NCBI RefSeq assembly: GCF_009834025.1
Contig: NZ_CP047156.1
Location: 1,550,001-1,614,000, forward strand
Source: Epidermidibacterium keratini
Lineage (GTDB): Bacteria > Actinomycetota > Actinomycetes > Mycobacteriales > Antricoccaceae
DNA: 64,000 nt
Direction: 5' to 3'
The notes beneath the pieces were generated by a model. That model worked only from the letters and a program-made list of their open reading frames with translations, searched no databases and was not told the origin of the DNA. Made by a program: the position numbers and the translations under genes. Positions 15,827 to 25,246 of the stretch are shown in pieces. Position 1 is the first letter of the stretch; the number at the start of each line of letters is the position of its first letter.

Positions 15827-16524
15827 CGTGCTTACTACTGCTGCTCAAAGGACCCATGCAGGCATGGGGTGACAGCAGTAGATACACGCGGCGCGACACG
15901 CGCTCTGCGCCAACGAAAAGTGGGATCATCGGGCTGCTCGCGGCGGCGCAAGGACGACGTCGTACCGACCCGATTGAGGACCTGGCAGAGCTGACCTTCG
16001 GAGTCCGTATTGACCAGCGAGGCCGGCTGGAACGCGATTTCCAAACGGCGCGCTCTCTGGACGGCGTACGCCGAATGCCGCTGAGCTATCGCTACTTCCT
16101 TAGCGACGCGACCTTCATCGCTGCCGTGGAAGGGAGCGCCGATCTGATCGGAGGGCTCGCCGCGGCCCTCGATAACCCGACATTCCCGCTATACCTGGGG
16201 CGACGGGCCTACCACCCCGCCGCTCCCTTGAAACTGAGCATTTCGAACGACGGACTGCTCTCGTCCCTACGTGCGCAACCATGGGCCGCCCCGGACTGGT
16301 ACCGAGCCCAGCAGGGCAAGTCGGTCCATCTCGAGCTAGTAGTCGACTCCTCCGCAGCGCCGGATGCGCCGATCGTGGAGACAGTGCGCGACGTCCCACA
16401 GAGCTTCGATCCCACGCGTCGCGAGTACGGCTGGCGCGACGTGGCCAATCCCGAGCCGGTCGTTGTCACCAATGACCAAGGCCGAAATGAGCCGGACTTC
16501 ATGGCTGTGTACGGGGGCGCCTGA
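15823..16524 (+). CDS. cas5: Cas5e (CasD), crRNA 5'-handle binding subunit
   Basis: A 233-residue protein. The GTG at 15823 is chosen because it gives the family opening TCLLLLLKGPMQAWGDSS and overlaps the cas7 stop as GTGA; an open frame continues upstream to 15709 but is out of family. Then come RYTRRDTRSAPTKSGIIGLL and AAAQGRRRTDPIEDLAELTF, both strongly conserved in I-E Cas5. It caps the 5' handle of the crRNA and contacts Cse1. The cas6e start lies 1 bp after the stop. Confidence 0.94.
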   Translation: MTCLLLLLKGPMQAWGDSSRYTRRDTRSAPTKSGIIGLLAAAQGRRRTDPIEDLAELTFGVRIDQRGRLERDFQTARSLDGVRRMPLSYRYFLSDATFIAAVEGSADLIGGLAAALDNPTFPLYLGRRAYHPAAPLKLSISNDGLLSSLRAQPWAAPDWYRAQQGKSVHLELVVDSSAAPDAPIVETVRDVPQSFDPTRREYGWRDVANPEPVVVTNDQGRNEPDFMAVYGGA

Positions 16525-16525
16525 C

Positions 16526-17209
16526 ATGTACCTCACTCGGATGTATCTCAATCCAGCCAGACGCGGCACCGCCTTTCTCCTCGCATCGCCGCAGCGGATG
16601 CATGCAGCGGTGTTGAGCAGTTTCCCGCCTGACTCAGATTTGGTCACCGACGAAGGCCGCGTGCTGTGGCGAGTTGACCGCGACGGGCCGAAAGCGACGC
16701 TGTTTGTCAGCAGCCCGGTCCCACCGGACCTCACCCACGTCGTCGAGCAGGCCGGCTGGCCGGCAGCAGACAACGGATGGCAGACCGCCGACACCTCAAG
16801 GTTCATGAGCCGGCTGAGCGATGGGCAACGGTGGCGGTTTCGACTGACGGCGAATCCGACCTACCTCAAGAAACCCGACAACCAGGATGACGGACCAGTT
16901 CGCTGGAAACCGACCGCGCATGTCACGTTGGGTTTCCAAGAGGCGTGGCTACAAGAAAAATCGAAGCGGCTCGGTTTCCAGATCACGAACAACTCGCTCG
17001 ACGTACCCTCGCTCGCGATCGTGAACCGCAAGAAGATCTCCTTCGACCGCAGGACTGATAGCGGCTCGCATCGGGTCAGTTTGGCCATGGCGACGTACGA
17101 CGGTGAGCTCGAGGTCACCGATCGAGATGAGCTGCAATACGCACTCGGCCATGGCATTGGTCGCGCCAAGGGCTACGGATGCGGACTAATGACCTTGGCT
17201 GCGCCATGA
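16526..17209 (+). CDS. cas6e: Cas6e (CasE), crRNA-processing endoribonuclease
   Basis: A 227-residue RAMP nuclease opening MYLTRMYLNPARRGTAFLLA, with the conserved RMHAAVLSSFPP; His25 in that motif corresponds to the usual catalytic His. The C-terminal glycine-rich loop is GIGRAKGYGCGLMTLA. It cuts at the 3' base of the repeat stem, leaving an 8-nt handle. Both degenerate repeats upstream of cas3 retain this stem. The start follows the cas5 stop by 1 bp, and the end overlaps cas1 as ATGA. The frame is open upstream to 16364, but that part does not match the family. Confidence 0.94.
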   Translation: MYLTRMYLNPARRGTAFLLASPQRMHAAVLSSFPPDSDLVTDEGRVLWRVDRDGPKATLFVSSPVPPDLTHVVEQAGWPAADNGWQTADTSRFMSRLSDGQRWRFRLTANPTYLKKPDNQDDGPVRWKPTAHVTLGFQEAWLQEKSKRLGFQITNNSLDVPSLAIVNRKKISFDRRTDSGSHRVSLAMATYDGELEVTDRDELQYALGHGIGRAKGYGCGLMTLAAP

Positions 17210-18156
17210 AGGATATCCCCGGCCCGCGCCCGGTAGACATTAGTGAGCTTGTTCGGGCGCAAGACAGGCTCAGCTTCATCTATCTTGAGCGCTGCGTGAT
17301 TCATCGCGATGGAAACGCGATCACGGCGTCGGATTCCGACGGAGTGGTGCACATCCCGGCAGCATCGGTTGGCGCTTTACTTCTCGGCCCGGGCACGACG
17401 GTCAGCCACAAGGCAATGAGCTTGCTCGCCGAAAGTGGCTCGACTGCCGTGTGGGTGGGCGAACGCGGCGTGCGTTACTACGCGCATGGACGATCCCTTT
17501 CGACCAACTCTCGCTTACTTCAAGCGCAAGCGGAACTGGTCACGAATCGCACGTCACGGTTAAGGGTCGCCCGCGCCATGTACGACATGCGCTTTCCGGA
17601 TGAAGACGTCTCCGGACTGACGATGCAACAACTCCGCGGGCGCGAGGGCGCGCGTGTCCGCCGGCTGTATCGCGCTCACAGCGACCGGACCGGAGTTCCC
17701 TGGGACCGCCGTACTTATGACGTCGATGACTTCGCCGCGGGTGACGTGGTGAACCAAGCGTTGTCGGCCGGAACAACTTGCCTTTACGGCGTCGTACACG
17801 CCGTGATTGTGGCGCTTGGATGCTCACCAGGACTCGGATTCATCCATACCGGCCACGCCCGCTCGTTCGTCTTCGACATCGCTGATCTCTACAAAGCGCA
17901 GATCGCCATCCCTATCGCATTCGATATTGCGGCCGCTGCCCCAGAAGACGTCGAGGGCGAGACACGACGAGCCGTGCGAAATGAGATCCACAGGTCCAAA
18001 CTCCTCGAAGACTGCGTGAAAGACATCCGCCGTCTGCTGCTGGATACCGACGACTCTGATGAGTTCGAGTACGACGACGACGTCGTCGTACTCTGGGATA
18101 GCTCTGGGCGTCGAGTCGCGGGCGGCCACAACTACGGCGGAACTGACGAGTGGTAG
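17206..18156 (+). CDS. cas1: Cas1e integrase, spacer acquisition
   Basis: A 316-residue Cas1. The ATG at 17206 overlaps the cas6e stop and gives the I-E start PRPVDISELVRAQDRLSFIYLE (quoted in parts: PRPVDISELVRAQDR, LSFIYLERC). Metal ligands are all visible: Glu147 in GREGARVR, His217 in GFIHTGHARS and Asp227 in FVFDIADLY. With Cas2 it inserts new spacers at the leader end of the array. The acidic C-terminus (DTDDSDEFEYDDD) is variable in the family. It overlaps cas2 by 7 bp. Confidence 0.95.
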   Translation: MKDIPGPRPVDISELVRAQDRLSFIYLERCVIHRDGNAITASDSDGVVHIPAASVGALLLGPGTTVSHKAMSLLAESGSTAVWVGERGVRYYAHGRSLSTNSRLLQAQAELVTNRTSRLRVARAMYDMRFPDEDVSGLTMQQLRGREGARVRRLYRAHSDRTGVPWDRRTYDVDDFAAGDVVNQALSAGTTCLYGVVHAVIVALGCSPGLGFIHTGHARSFVFDIADLYKAQIAIPIAFDIAAAAPEDVEGETRRAVRNEIHRSKLLEDCVKDIRRLLLDTDDSDEFEYDDDVVVLWDSSGRRVAGGHNYGGTDEW

Positions 18157-18512
18157 TTCTGGTGCTGACAGCCTGCCCTGCGGGTCTTCGTGGGCACCTG
18201 ACGAGATGGATGCTCGAGGTCAGCCCGGGGGTCTTCGTCGGTGCCCTGCCAGCCCGAGTGCGCGACCTAATGTGGACCCGGGTCCTCGAGTTGTGCAAGG
18301 ACGGCAGGGCCATCATGATTTACGCGACCCGAGGCGAACAGCGGCTCGCGTTCAAGGTTCACAAGCACGACTGGGAGCCGGTCGATATCGACGGTGTCTG
18401 GCTCATGCGCCGGCCGGCGGACGGTGCGTCAAAACCGACAATGCGCTCGGGATGGAGTTCGGTAGGACGAATGCGCCGAGCACGGCGCTCGGGCCGAACG
18501 ACCGAAAAGTAA
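18150..18512 (+). CDS. cas2: Cas2e, spacer acquisition
   Basis: A 120-residue protein with a GTG start, opening MVVLVLTACPAGLRGHLTRW and continuing EVSPGVFVGALPARVRDLMW, the standard Cas2e pattern. It bridges two Cas1 dimers in the integrase. About 25 C-terminal residues (RSGWSSVGRMRRARRSGRTT) are basic and longer than usual for the family. The stop lies 44 bp before the first repeat. Confidence 0.94.
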   Translation: MVVLVLTACPAGLRGHLTRWMLEVSPGVFVGALPARVRDLMWTRVLELCKDGRAIMIYATRGEQRLAFKVHKHDWEPVDIDGVWLMRRPADGASKPTMRSGWSSVGRMRRARRSGRTTEK

Positions 18513-18556
18513 AGGCAAAACTGCGGACCCGTGCGTAAACTTCCAGGTCATCGAGT
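18513..18556 (+). promoter_or_regulatory. Short CRISPR leader
   Basis: Only 44 bp separate the cas2 stop from the first repeat. The stretch includes AAAGGCAAAACTG and ends CATCGAGT just before the first repeat. No clear promoter is visible, so the array may be read through from the cas operon or from a promoter inside cas2. The array orientation and the degenerate far end confirm that this is the leader side. Confidence 0.6.
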
Positions 18557-21500
18557 GTGCTTTCCCCGCGAGCGGGGATGATCCGTCGGGGCGGGCGCGG
18601 CCTTACTTGCTCGGGACGTGCTTTCCCCGCGAGCGGGGATGATCCCGATCCGGCGATGGTCCAGGCCTGACAAGTCGGGTGCTTTCCCCGCGAGCGGGGA
18701 TGATCCCCCCCACCATCGCGGGCCTGTTCACCTCCGGCAGTGCTTTCCCCGCGAGCGGGGATGATCCCGTCCTCGACTCGCGCCATTCGTGGACTGATCT
18801 GTGCTTTCCCCGCGAGCGGGGATGATCCCTTCCTGCGTGCCACCAGTTAACTCCAAGTCTTGTGCTTTCCCCGCGAGCGGGGATGATCCCTCGGACCCGG
18901 AAGCCTTCTACAAGGAGTACGGGTGCTTTCCCCGCGAGCGGGGATGATCCCGAAGGCGATCCGTGACGACGACAACGACAAGTGTGCTTTCCCCGCGAGC
19001 GGGGATGATCCCGGGTCGAGGACGGTCTCGCCTGGATCGGTGAATGTGCTTTCCCCGCGAGCGGGGATGATCCCGCGTAAGGCTCGACGATCCGGTTCTT
19101 GCACGCGTGCTTTCCCCGCGAGCGGGGATGATCCCCTGTCGAAGAGCCGCAGCCCGTCGAAGAGCCGGTGCTTTCCCCGCGAGCGGGGATGATCCCGCGG
19201 ACGCCAGCTCGTAAGCGGCGTCCTCGGTGTGCTTTCCCCGCGAGCGGGGATGATCCCCTGACGAACCCGAAGGCCGAGAAGGACTGGGCGTGCTTTCCCC
19301 GCGAGCGGGGATGATCCCTCCCGCACCAAGACCGCCAAGGTCAAGATCAGGTGCTTTCCCCGCGAGCGGGGATGATCCCGAGACCGGTGCCGAGATCCCC
19401 GCGCTGCGCGCGTGCTTTCCCCGCGAGCGGGGATGATCCCGTGAAGCGTGAGGCCGTGTGCCTCGAGGCGATGTGCTTTCCCCGCGAGCGGGGATGATCC
19501 CACGCTCGACACGTTGGGCCGGAACATTCTCGAAGTGCTTTCCCCGCGAGCGGGGATGATCCGTCGGGGACACGATCCAGGCCGACGACGTAGATGTGCT
19601 TTCCCCGCGAGCGGGGATGATCCCTCGAGCGGAGTACGCCGACGTGCGGTACTGGCGTGCTTTCCCCGCGAGCGGGGATGATCCCCCCGGACGATCCGCC
19701 CTTGGCCTTACCGCCTGGTGCTTTCCCCGCGAGCGGGGATGATCCCTTCCTGCGCGATGCGATCAGCGAAGCGCGTGAGGTGCTTTCCCCGCGAGCGGGG
19801 ATGATCCCTTCCCCGACACCGAGCACGACTGCGCCGATATGTACTTTCCCCGCGAGCGGGGATGATCCCGGCCCCTTGGTGATCTGAATAGCACCGTTCG
19901 GGTGCTTTCCCCGCGAGCGGGGATGATCCCGGCCCCTTGGTGATCTGAATAGCACCGTTCGGGTGCTTTCCCCGCGAGCGGGGATGATCCCACGCAGAAC
20001 ACAGATGAGTTTCAGTACCGATTGTGCTTTCCCCGCGAGCGGGGATGATCCCTGCGTGATGACGCGGTTCTTGAGCAGCTTGAAGTGCTTTCCCCGCGAG
20101 CGGGGATGATCCTACGGCGTACGTCGGCGACAGCGAGAGGAGGGGGTGCTTTCCCCGCGAGCGGGGATGATCCCCCCGGGCCAGCAGGCTCCGGGGCGAG
20201 AAATCTGTGCTTTCCCCGCGAGCGGGGATGATCCCTCGAGCAGGTTGTCCCAGCGACCAGCGCCCCAGTGCTTTCCCCGCGAGCGGGGATGATCCCCTTC
20301 CGCGCGACCCGTCAAAACCCAACGTGATGTGCTTTCCCCGCGAGCGGGGATGATCCGGACCAGATCAAGAGCATGGTCGCGATGGGCGAGTGCTTTCCCC
20401 GCGAGCGGGGATGATCCCCTCGTCGTGGCGCGAGGGGTCTTGGTGGAATGGTGCTTTCCCCGCGAGCGGGGATGATCCCTCCTGCGAGAAGTCCTGCCGA
20501 ACAGTGCGGGGGTGCTTTCCCCGCGAGCGGGGATGATCCGGTGATGGGCTTGCGACGACGGCGGGCAGTGCGGTGCTTTCCCCGCGAGCGGGGATGATCC
20601 GGTGATGGGCTTGCGACGACGGCGGGCAGTGCGGTGCTTTCCCCGCGAGCGGGGATGATCCCTCGACGTACTCCGACCCGTCGGCGTCGGGGTCGGTGCT
20701 TTCCCCGCGAGCGGGGATGATCCGTCGCCTTCCTTCGGCAGCTCCTCGCGGTAGACGTGCTTTCCCCGCGAGCGGGGATGATCCCGGGTGCCGATGGTGT
20801 ACATCGAGGACTCGCTTGTGCTTTCCCCGCGAGCGGGGATGATCCCTCGACGTACTCCGACCCGTCGGCGTCGGGGTCGGTGCTTTCCCCGCGAGCGGGG
20901 ATGATCCCACGCACGCGGAGCTAGCCGACGAGCTTTACTCGTGCTTTCCCCGCGAGCGGGGATGATCCTGTCGTCTATGCCGACGGTTTCGCCGTCCATG
21001 TGCTTTCCCCGCGAGCGGGGATGATCCCCGACGGACGGCACGCAAGCCGCGACCGACGCCGTGCTTTCCCCGCGAGCGGGGATGATCCCCATGGGCTTAT
21101 CTGGGCGATGTCCACCAACTCGTGCTTTCCCCGCGAGCGGGGATGATCCCCCTTTCTTCGACATCATCGGCGGGCTCGCCACGTGCTTTCCCCGCGAGCG
21201 GGGATGATCCCCAAGATAGACGGGGCTGAAACGCCCTCGTAGTGTGCTTTCCCCGCGAGCGGGGATGATCCCCGAGAGGGATGGGCGCATCGCCGCTGTC
21301 CCGAGTGCTTTCCCCGCGAGCGGGGATGATCCCCGGATCGTCTCTACGGCGGGAAGCTTGGTCGAGTGCTTTCCCCGCGAGCGGGGATGATCCGGCGACC
21401 GACTCGACCCGATCGCCGCGATCAAAGTGCTCTCCCCGCGAGCGGGGATGATCCCGTCAATGACGTCGTGCGGCTCGGTGGCGCGGCGTGCTTTCCCCGC

Positions 21501-21884
21501 GAGCGGGGATGATCCCGAATCGAAGTTCGTGGACGAAAGAATGTGGTTGTGCTTTCCCCGCGAGCGGGGATGATCCCCCTCAGCGGGTCGACCAGCTCGT
21601 GCGCGAGCAGTGCTTTCCCCGCGAGCGGGGATGATCCGCCGAAGCTCTTACCGCTGCCGGCCTGGCCCACGTGCTTTCCCCGCGAGCGGGGATGATCCCG
21701 GCCAGTACTACCTCGGCGGTCCGGCGTACGCGTGCTTTCCCCGCGAGCGGGGATGATCCCAGGTGTGCGTAGTTGATCGGGACGTATACCGCGTGCTTCT
21801 CCGCGAGCGGGGATGATCCCAGAATTGAGGTATGGGACCCCTCGACGGGTTCCGAGTGCTCCCTGCGAGCGGGACTGCTCGAAA
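18557..21884 (+). CRISPR. Type I-E CRISPR array: 55 repeats, 54 spacers
   Basis: The repeat is 29 nt with core CCCCGCGAGCGGGGATGA, preceded by GTGCTTT and ending TCC plus one variable base. Starts run from 18557 to 21856, normally 61 bp apart (32-nt spacers, a few 33, one 30, the last 34). The array is transcribed on the plus strand, away from cas2. Repeat 22 (19841) begins GTAC and repeat 48 (21427) has CTC for TTT; repeats 54 (21793) and 55 (21856) are degraded, marking the old end. The last repeat base is C in 44, G in 8 and T in 2 of the first 54 repeats. Three spacer pairs are identical: 22/23, 33/34 and 35/38. Confidence 0.98.
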
Positions 21885-21969
21885 GCTACGGCCATTGACA
21901 ACCGAGCGGCGTACCACTGCGCGCGGGTAACGTCGAGGATCGCCCGACCACCGAGGGGATATCACCCGC

Positions 21970-22686
21970 GTGCAACCGCTTCTGGCAACGCGTTCCTTCC
22001 TGCAGCGTGCGCTCTTCGACACGCCGCAGGATACGCCACGCCTGTCCACGCGGGCACTCACGTGGGCGCGGATCGTCTCGGTCGTCGCGCTCATCGCGGG
22101 CGGAGCGTTGCTCGCGATCGCGCTGCACATCAGACCAGGTGACGGGCTCTTCTACCCAGTGACGCTCGGGGTCGCTGCAGTCTGGGCCGCGGCCGGCATC
22201 GCAGGCGGAGGCCTACGCCGCGGCGTTGCGGTCAGCGGCCGGGGCCGCAAGATCAGCCCGGCCGGCCAGGGCGCCGTACTCGGCATCGCGCTGCTCGCGA
22301 TCTTCCTCGTCGGAGCGGTCGTCGTCGCTCAGATCCCGCTACTGCGCGGGCCGGTCGACGGCCTGTTGGACCATGCTCGCTTCGGCGCGCTGCCCGCCGT
22401 ACTCGCCGTCACCGTCGTCACCGGCCTTGCCGAAGAGCTGTTCTTTCGCGGCACGTTGTACGACGCCGTGCCATCACGCCTCGCCGTACCGGTGACCACA
22501 CTGCTCTACGCCGTGGTCACTTCGGTCTCTGGCGTACCGTTGCTGATATTCGCCAGTCTGATCCTGGGTTCAGTCACTGCCCTTCAGCGACGGGCAACTG
22601 GCGGACAGCTCGGTCCGATGATCACCCACATCGTGTGGTCTGCGGGCATGCTGCTGCTCCTCCCACCCGTCCTGGACTACCTCTGA
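21970..22686 (+). CDS. CPBP-family intramembrane protease-like protein
   Basis: A 238-residue polytopic membrane protein with a GTG start. It carries CPBP motif 1, EELFFRG (Glu155, Glu156, Arg160), and a late His220 in ITHIVWSAG. The expected FxxxH motif is not visible (the matching helix reads LLYAVVTSVSG), so activity is uncertain. CPBP proteins include CAAX prenyl proteases and bacteriocin-immunity proteins. It lies about 85 bp after the last CRISPR repeat with TTGACA at 21895-21900 upstream but no good -10. A functional link to CRISPR is not supported. The next gene starts 8 bp after its stop. Confidence 0.85.
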   Translation: MQPLLATRSFLQRALFDTPQDTPRLSTRALTWARIVSVVALIAGGALLAIALHIRPGDGLFYPVTLGVAAVWAAAGIAGGGLRRGVAVSGRGRKISPAGQGAVLGIALLAIFLVGAVVVAQIPLLRGPVDGLLDHARFGALPAVLAVTVVTGLAEELFFRGTLYDAVPSRLAVPVTTLLYAVVTSVSGVPLLIFASLILGSVTALQRRATGGQLGPMITHIVWSAGMLLLLPPVLDYL

Positions 22687-22694
22687 GGTCATCT

Positions 22695-23711
22695 GTGAAC
22701 ACCCTCGACAACACCCGCGTCCTCGTCACGGGCGCCAGTGGCTACATCGGCGGCGAGCTGATCGAGCCGCTGATCGCCGCCGGCGCCGACGTGCGCGTCT
22801 TCGCCCGCCAGCCCGACAAGCTTCGCTCGAAGCCGTGGGCGCGATCCGTGGAGATTGTGCAGGGTGACGCGGCCGACCCCGCCGACGTCGACCGCGCGCT
22901 GGAGTCCGTCGACGTCGCCTACTACCTGCTGCACTCGATGGACGGCGACGGCGACTTCGCCGAACGCGACCGCGAGATGGCTCGCGCCTTCGCTGACTCT
23001 GCCGAACGCGCCGGCGTACGCCGCATCGTCTACCTGGGCGGGATGCACCCAGAGGGCGAGCTGTCTGAGCACCTCGGCTCACGCGCCGAAGTCGGACAGA
23101 TCTTCCTCGATGCCCCGGTCCCAGCCATCGTGCTGCAGGCCGCAGTCGTCATCGGCACCGGCTCCGCGTCCTTCCAGATGCTGCGCTACCTCACCCTGCG
23201 GCTGCCCGCGATGGTCGCGCCGAGCTGGCTGCACAACCGCCTGCAGCCGATCGCGATCGACGACATCATCGACTATCTCGTCGACGCGGCCTCGCTACCA
23301 GGCGAGATCAACCGCACCTTTGACGCGGGCGGCCCCGAGGTCCTGACGTACGCCGAACTGATCCAGCGGTACGCCGCCGTCGCCGGCCGCAACCGCCGAC
23401 TGGTCATCACCGCTCCCGTGCTCACGCCCCGACTCTCGAGCCTCTGGGTCGGCCTCGTCACCCCGGTCGACCCCGGCGTCGCCAAGCCGCTGATCGGCAG
23501 CATCGTGCACGAGGTCGTCGCGAGTGAGGACGACCTGCGCGAGCTAGCCCCGTCTGGTCGCCAGCTCAGTAGCGTTGACGAAGCCCTTGCAGCGGCCGAG
23601 GCCGGAGCCAACCCCGAGAGCGCGGTACGCAGCGCGGCCGTTGTCGCGGCGTCGTTTGCCGCGGCCGGGATCTCGCTCGCCGCCGCGGCCGCCGTACGCC
23701 GCGGACACTGA
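22695..23711 (+). CDS. NAD(P)-binding Rossmann protein, NmrA/YbjT-like
   Basis: A 338-residue protein from the GTG at 22695. The nucleotide-binding loop is VTGASGYIGGEL near residue 12, with FARQPDK after strand 2 and the segment VDVAYYLLHSMDGDGDF that is typical of the YbjT-like extended SDR group; VYLGGMHPEG follows. There is no YxxxK catalytic pair in the normal place, as in other NmrA-like proteins, so it may be a redox sensor or an atypical reductase. The C-terminal 40 residues are Ala-rich with a possible membrane helix (AAVVAASFAAAGISLAAAAA). It forms an operon with the CPBP gene upstream and the SRPBCC gene downstream. Confidence 0.8.
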   Translation: MNTLDNTRVLVTGASGYIGGELIEPLIAAGADVRVFARQPDKLRSKPWARSVEIVQGDAADPADVDRALESVDVAYYLLHSMDGDGDFAERDREMARAFADSAERAGVRRIVYLGGMHPEGELSEHLGSRAEVGQIFLDAPVPAIVLQAAVVIGTGSASFQMLRYLTLRLPAMVAPSWLHNRLQPIAIDDIIDYLVDAASLPGEINRTFDAGGPEVLTYAELIQRYAAVAGRNRRLVITAPVLTPRLSSLWVGLVTPVDPGVAKPLIGSIVHEVVASEDDLRELAPSGRQLSSVDEALAAAEAGANPESAVRSAAVVAASFAAAGISLAAAAAVRRGH

Positions 23712-23739
23712 ATCCCTATCGCTCGACGAGGAGTCGACC

Positions 23740-24174
23740 ATGAAGATCACCGTGCAGCGCGACGTCCCATCCGGCCGCGACGCCGACGCGACGTTTGACT
23801 ACCTGCTCGATTTCCGCAATGCGACCGAGTGGGATGCCGGGACAGTCTCGTGCGAACGCCTCAGCGGCGACGGCGGCCCGGGGACTAAGTATCGAAATGT
23901 CTCGAAGTTTATGGGTCGGCAGGTCGAGCTGACCTACACCGTCGACAACGTTGATCGTGCTGCGCGGCGGTTTGAGATCACCGGCAGCACCGGGAGTACG
24001 ACGAGCGAGGACACGATCGCGGTGTATAACCGCAACGGCGCCGTACGCGTGGACTACCGGGCGGTGTTTACCTTCCCGACCATCTTCCTGCCGGCGTACC
24101 CGCTGATCGCGCTCGCGATTCGCAAGCTTGGCAACGACACTGCCGCGCAGCTCGAGAAGAGCCTGCGGGCGTGA
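23740..24174 (+). CDS. SRPBCC (START-like) family protein
   Basis: A 144-residue protein; the ATG at 23740 has GAGGAG 7-8 nt upstream. The sequence pattern (VPSGRDADATFDYLLDFRNA, then WDAGTVSCERL, and GTKYRNVSKFMGRQVELTY) is that of polyketide cyclase/dehydrase-type SRPBCC proteins with a hydrophobic ligand cavity. The C-terminal helix ends QLEKSLRA. No specific ligand can be assigned. It lies 28 bp after the Rossmann protein gene, probably co-transcribed. Confidence 0.8.
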   Translation: MKITVQRDVPSGRDADATFDYLLDFRNATEWDAGTVSCERLSGDGGPGTKYRNVSKFMGRQVELTYTVDNVDRAARRFEITGSTGSTTSEDTIAVYNRNGAVRVDYRAVFTFPTIFLPAYPLIALAIRKLGNDTAAQLEKSLRA

Positions 24175-24319
24175 GCGCGGTGCTGGCGACGGGCTCCTAT
24201 AGTGACGGGATGCTGCCTTGTCCTACTCGCCGGTCACGAGTGGTCTCGACAACCACTCGGTCGCTAGCGCTCCTCGTTGCTTGTCCTGAGCAGGCGCGAG
24301 GCACGAGCGCCGTGTCGAA

Positions 24320-24361
24320 GGGCTCGACCACCGATAATCGGGGCTCGACCACCGATGTGGG
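24320..24361. repeat. Two tandem 21-bp repeats within an intergenic repeat-like region
   Basis: GGGCTCGACCACCGAT occurs at 24320-24335 and again at 24341-24356, a 21-bp period. The surrounding 24175-24319 has no gene; it contains GGTCTCGACAACCACTCGGT and GCGCTCCTCGTTGC, resembling the short repetitive intergenic sequences common in actinomycetes. The repeats end about 10 bp before the coxD start. Confidence 0.6.
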
Positions 24362-24370
24362 GGGTGTGCG

Positions 24371-25246
24371 ATGAGTGAGGCTTTTGCGAATCCGCAGGAG
24401 CTCGGGGCGGCGCTGGATAAGACCGACTACATCGCCGACGAGGGCCTTGCGACCGCTGCCTTCCTCGCTCTTCGGATGGGTCGCCCACTGTTCCTTGAGG
24501 GTGACGCGGGAGTCGGCAAGACCGCACTCGCGCAGGCACTGTCCGACGTACTCGACGCAACCTTCATCCGGCTGCAGTGCTACGAGGGCATCGATGCCTC
24601 ACAAGCCTTATATGACTGGGATTTCTCGCGGCAGATGCTGCACCTGCGCGCCGCCGAGGGACAGGTCACCGACCGCGCCGAGCTGGAGCACGAGCTCTAC
24701 GACCGCCGCTACCTGATCGCCCGTCCGCTGCTGCAGGCACTCGAGACCAGCCCGTCGGTGCTGCTCATCGACGAGCTCGACCGCGCCGACGACGAGTTCG
24801 AGGCGTTCCTGCTGGAGATCCTCGCCGAAAACTCGGTGACCATCCCCGAGCTGGGCACGATCAAGGCGAGTACGCCGCCGCTGGTCGTCATCACCTCCAA
24901 CCGCACCCGCGAGGTGCACGACGCCCTCAAGCGCCGCTGCCTCTATCACTGGGTCGCGCACCCGAACTTCGAGCGCGAGCTCGACATCATCCGCCGCCGC
25001 TTGCCCGAGGTCAGCGAGGAGCTCAGCCGCCAGGTCGCCGGGACCGTGCAGAAGCTGCGGGAGGCAGACCTGCTCAAGCCGCCCGGTGTCGCCGAATCCC
25101 TCGACTGGGCCGAGGCGCTGCACCTGCTCGGCGTCCGCGAGCTCACCCCGGAGACCGCGGCGCGCACGCTCGGCGCGGTGTTGAAGTACCGCGAGGACTC
25201 CGAACGGGTGATCCGCAGCGAGCTCGATGCGATGCTGAGCCGCTGA
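24371..25246 (+). CDS. coxD: MoxR-type AAA+ ATPase, CoxD-like
   Basis: A 291-residue AAA+ protein. Walker A is EGDAGVGKTALAQAL near residue 43, Walker B is VLLIDELDRAD near 135, sensor 1 is VITSNRTREVHDALKRRC. This is the MoxR/CoxD group. In carboxydotrophs CoxD and CoxE help install the mature Mo-Cu-S centre of CO dehydrogenase. It overlaps the next gene, a CoxE-like protein, by 1 bp, supporting a joint role. The structural coxSLM genes lie about 13 kb further on. Confidence 0.88.
   Translation: MSEAFANPQELGAALDKTDYIADEGLATAAFLALRMGRPLFLEGDAGVGKTALAQALSDVLDATFIRLQCYEGIDASQALYDWDFSRQMLHLRAAEGQVTDRAELEHELYDRRYLIARPLLQALETSPSVLLIDELDRADDEFEAFLLEILAENSVTIPELGTIKASTPPLVVITSNRTREVHDALKRRCLYHWVAHPNFERELDIIRRRLPEVSEELSRQVAGTVQKLREADLLKPPGVAESLDWAEALHLLGVRELTPETAARTLGAVLKYREDSERVIRSELDAMLSR

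Noticed and set aside
18403-21901. Long ORFs across the CRISPR array with repeats such as IIPARGEST, GSSPLAGKA and DHPRSRGKH
   Set aside because: These are translations of the 29-bp repeat in different frames (61-bp period); they are well-known spurious proteins, not genes.
24171-24374. 67-codon ORF after the SRPBCC gene
   Set aside because: It runs through tandem repeats and repeat-like intergenic DNA, has no ribosome site and no protein-like conservation.
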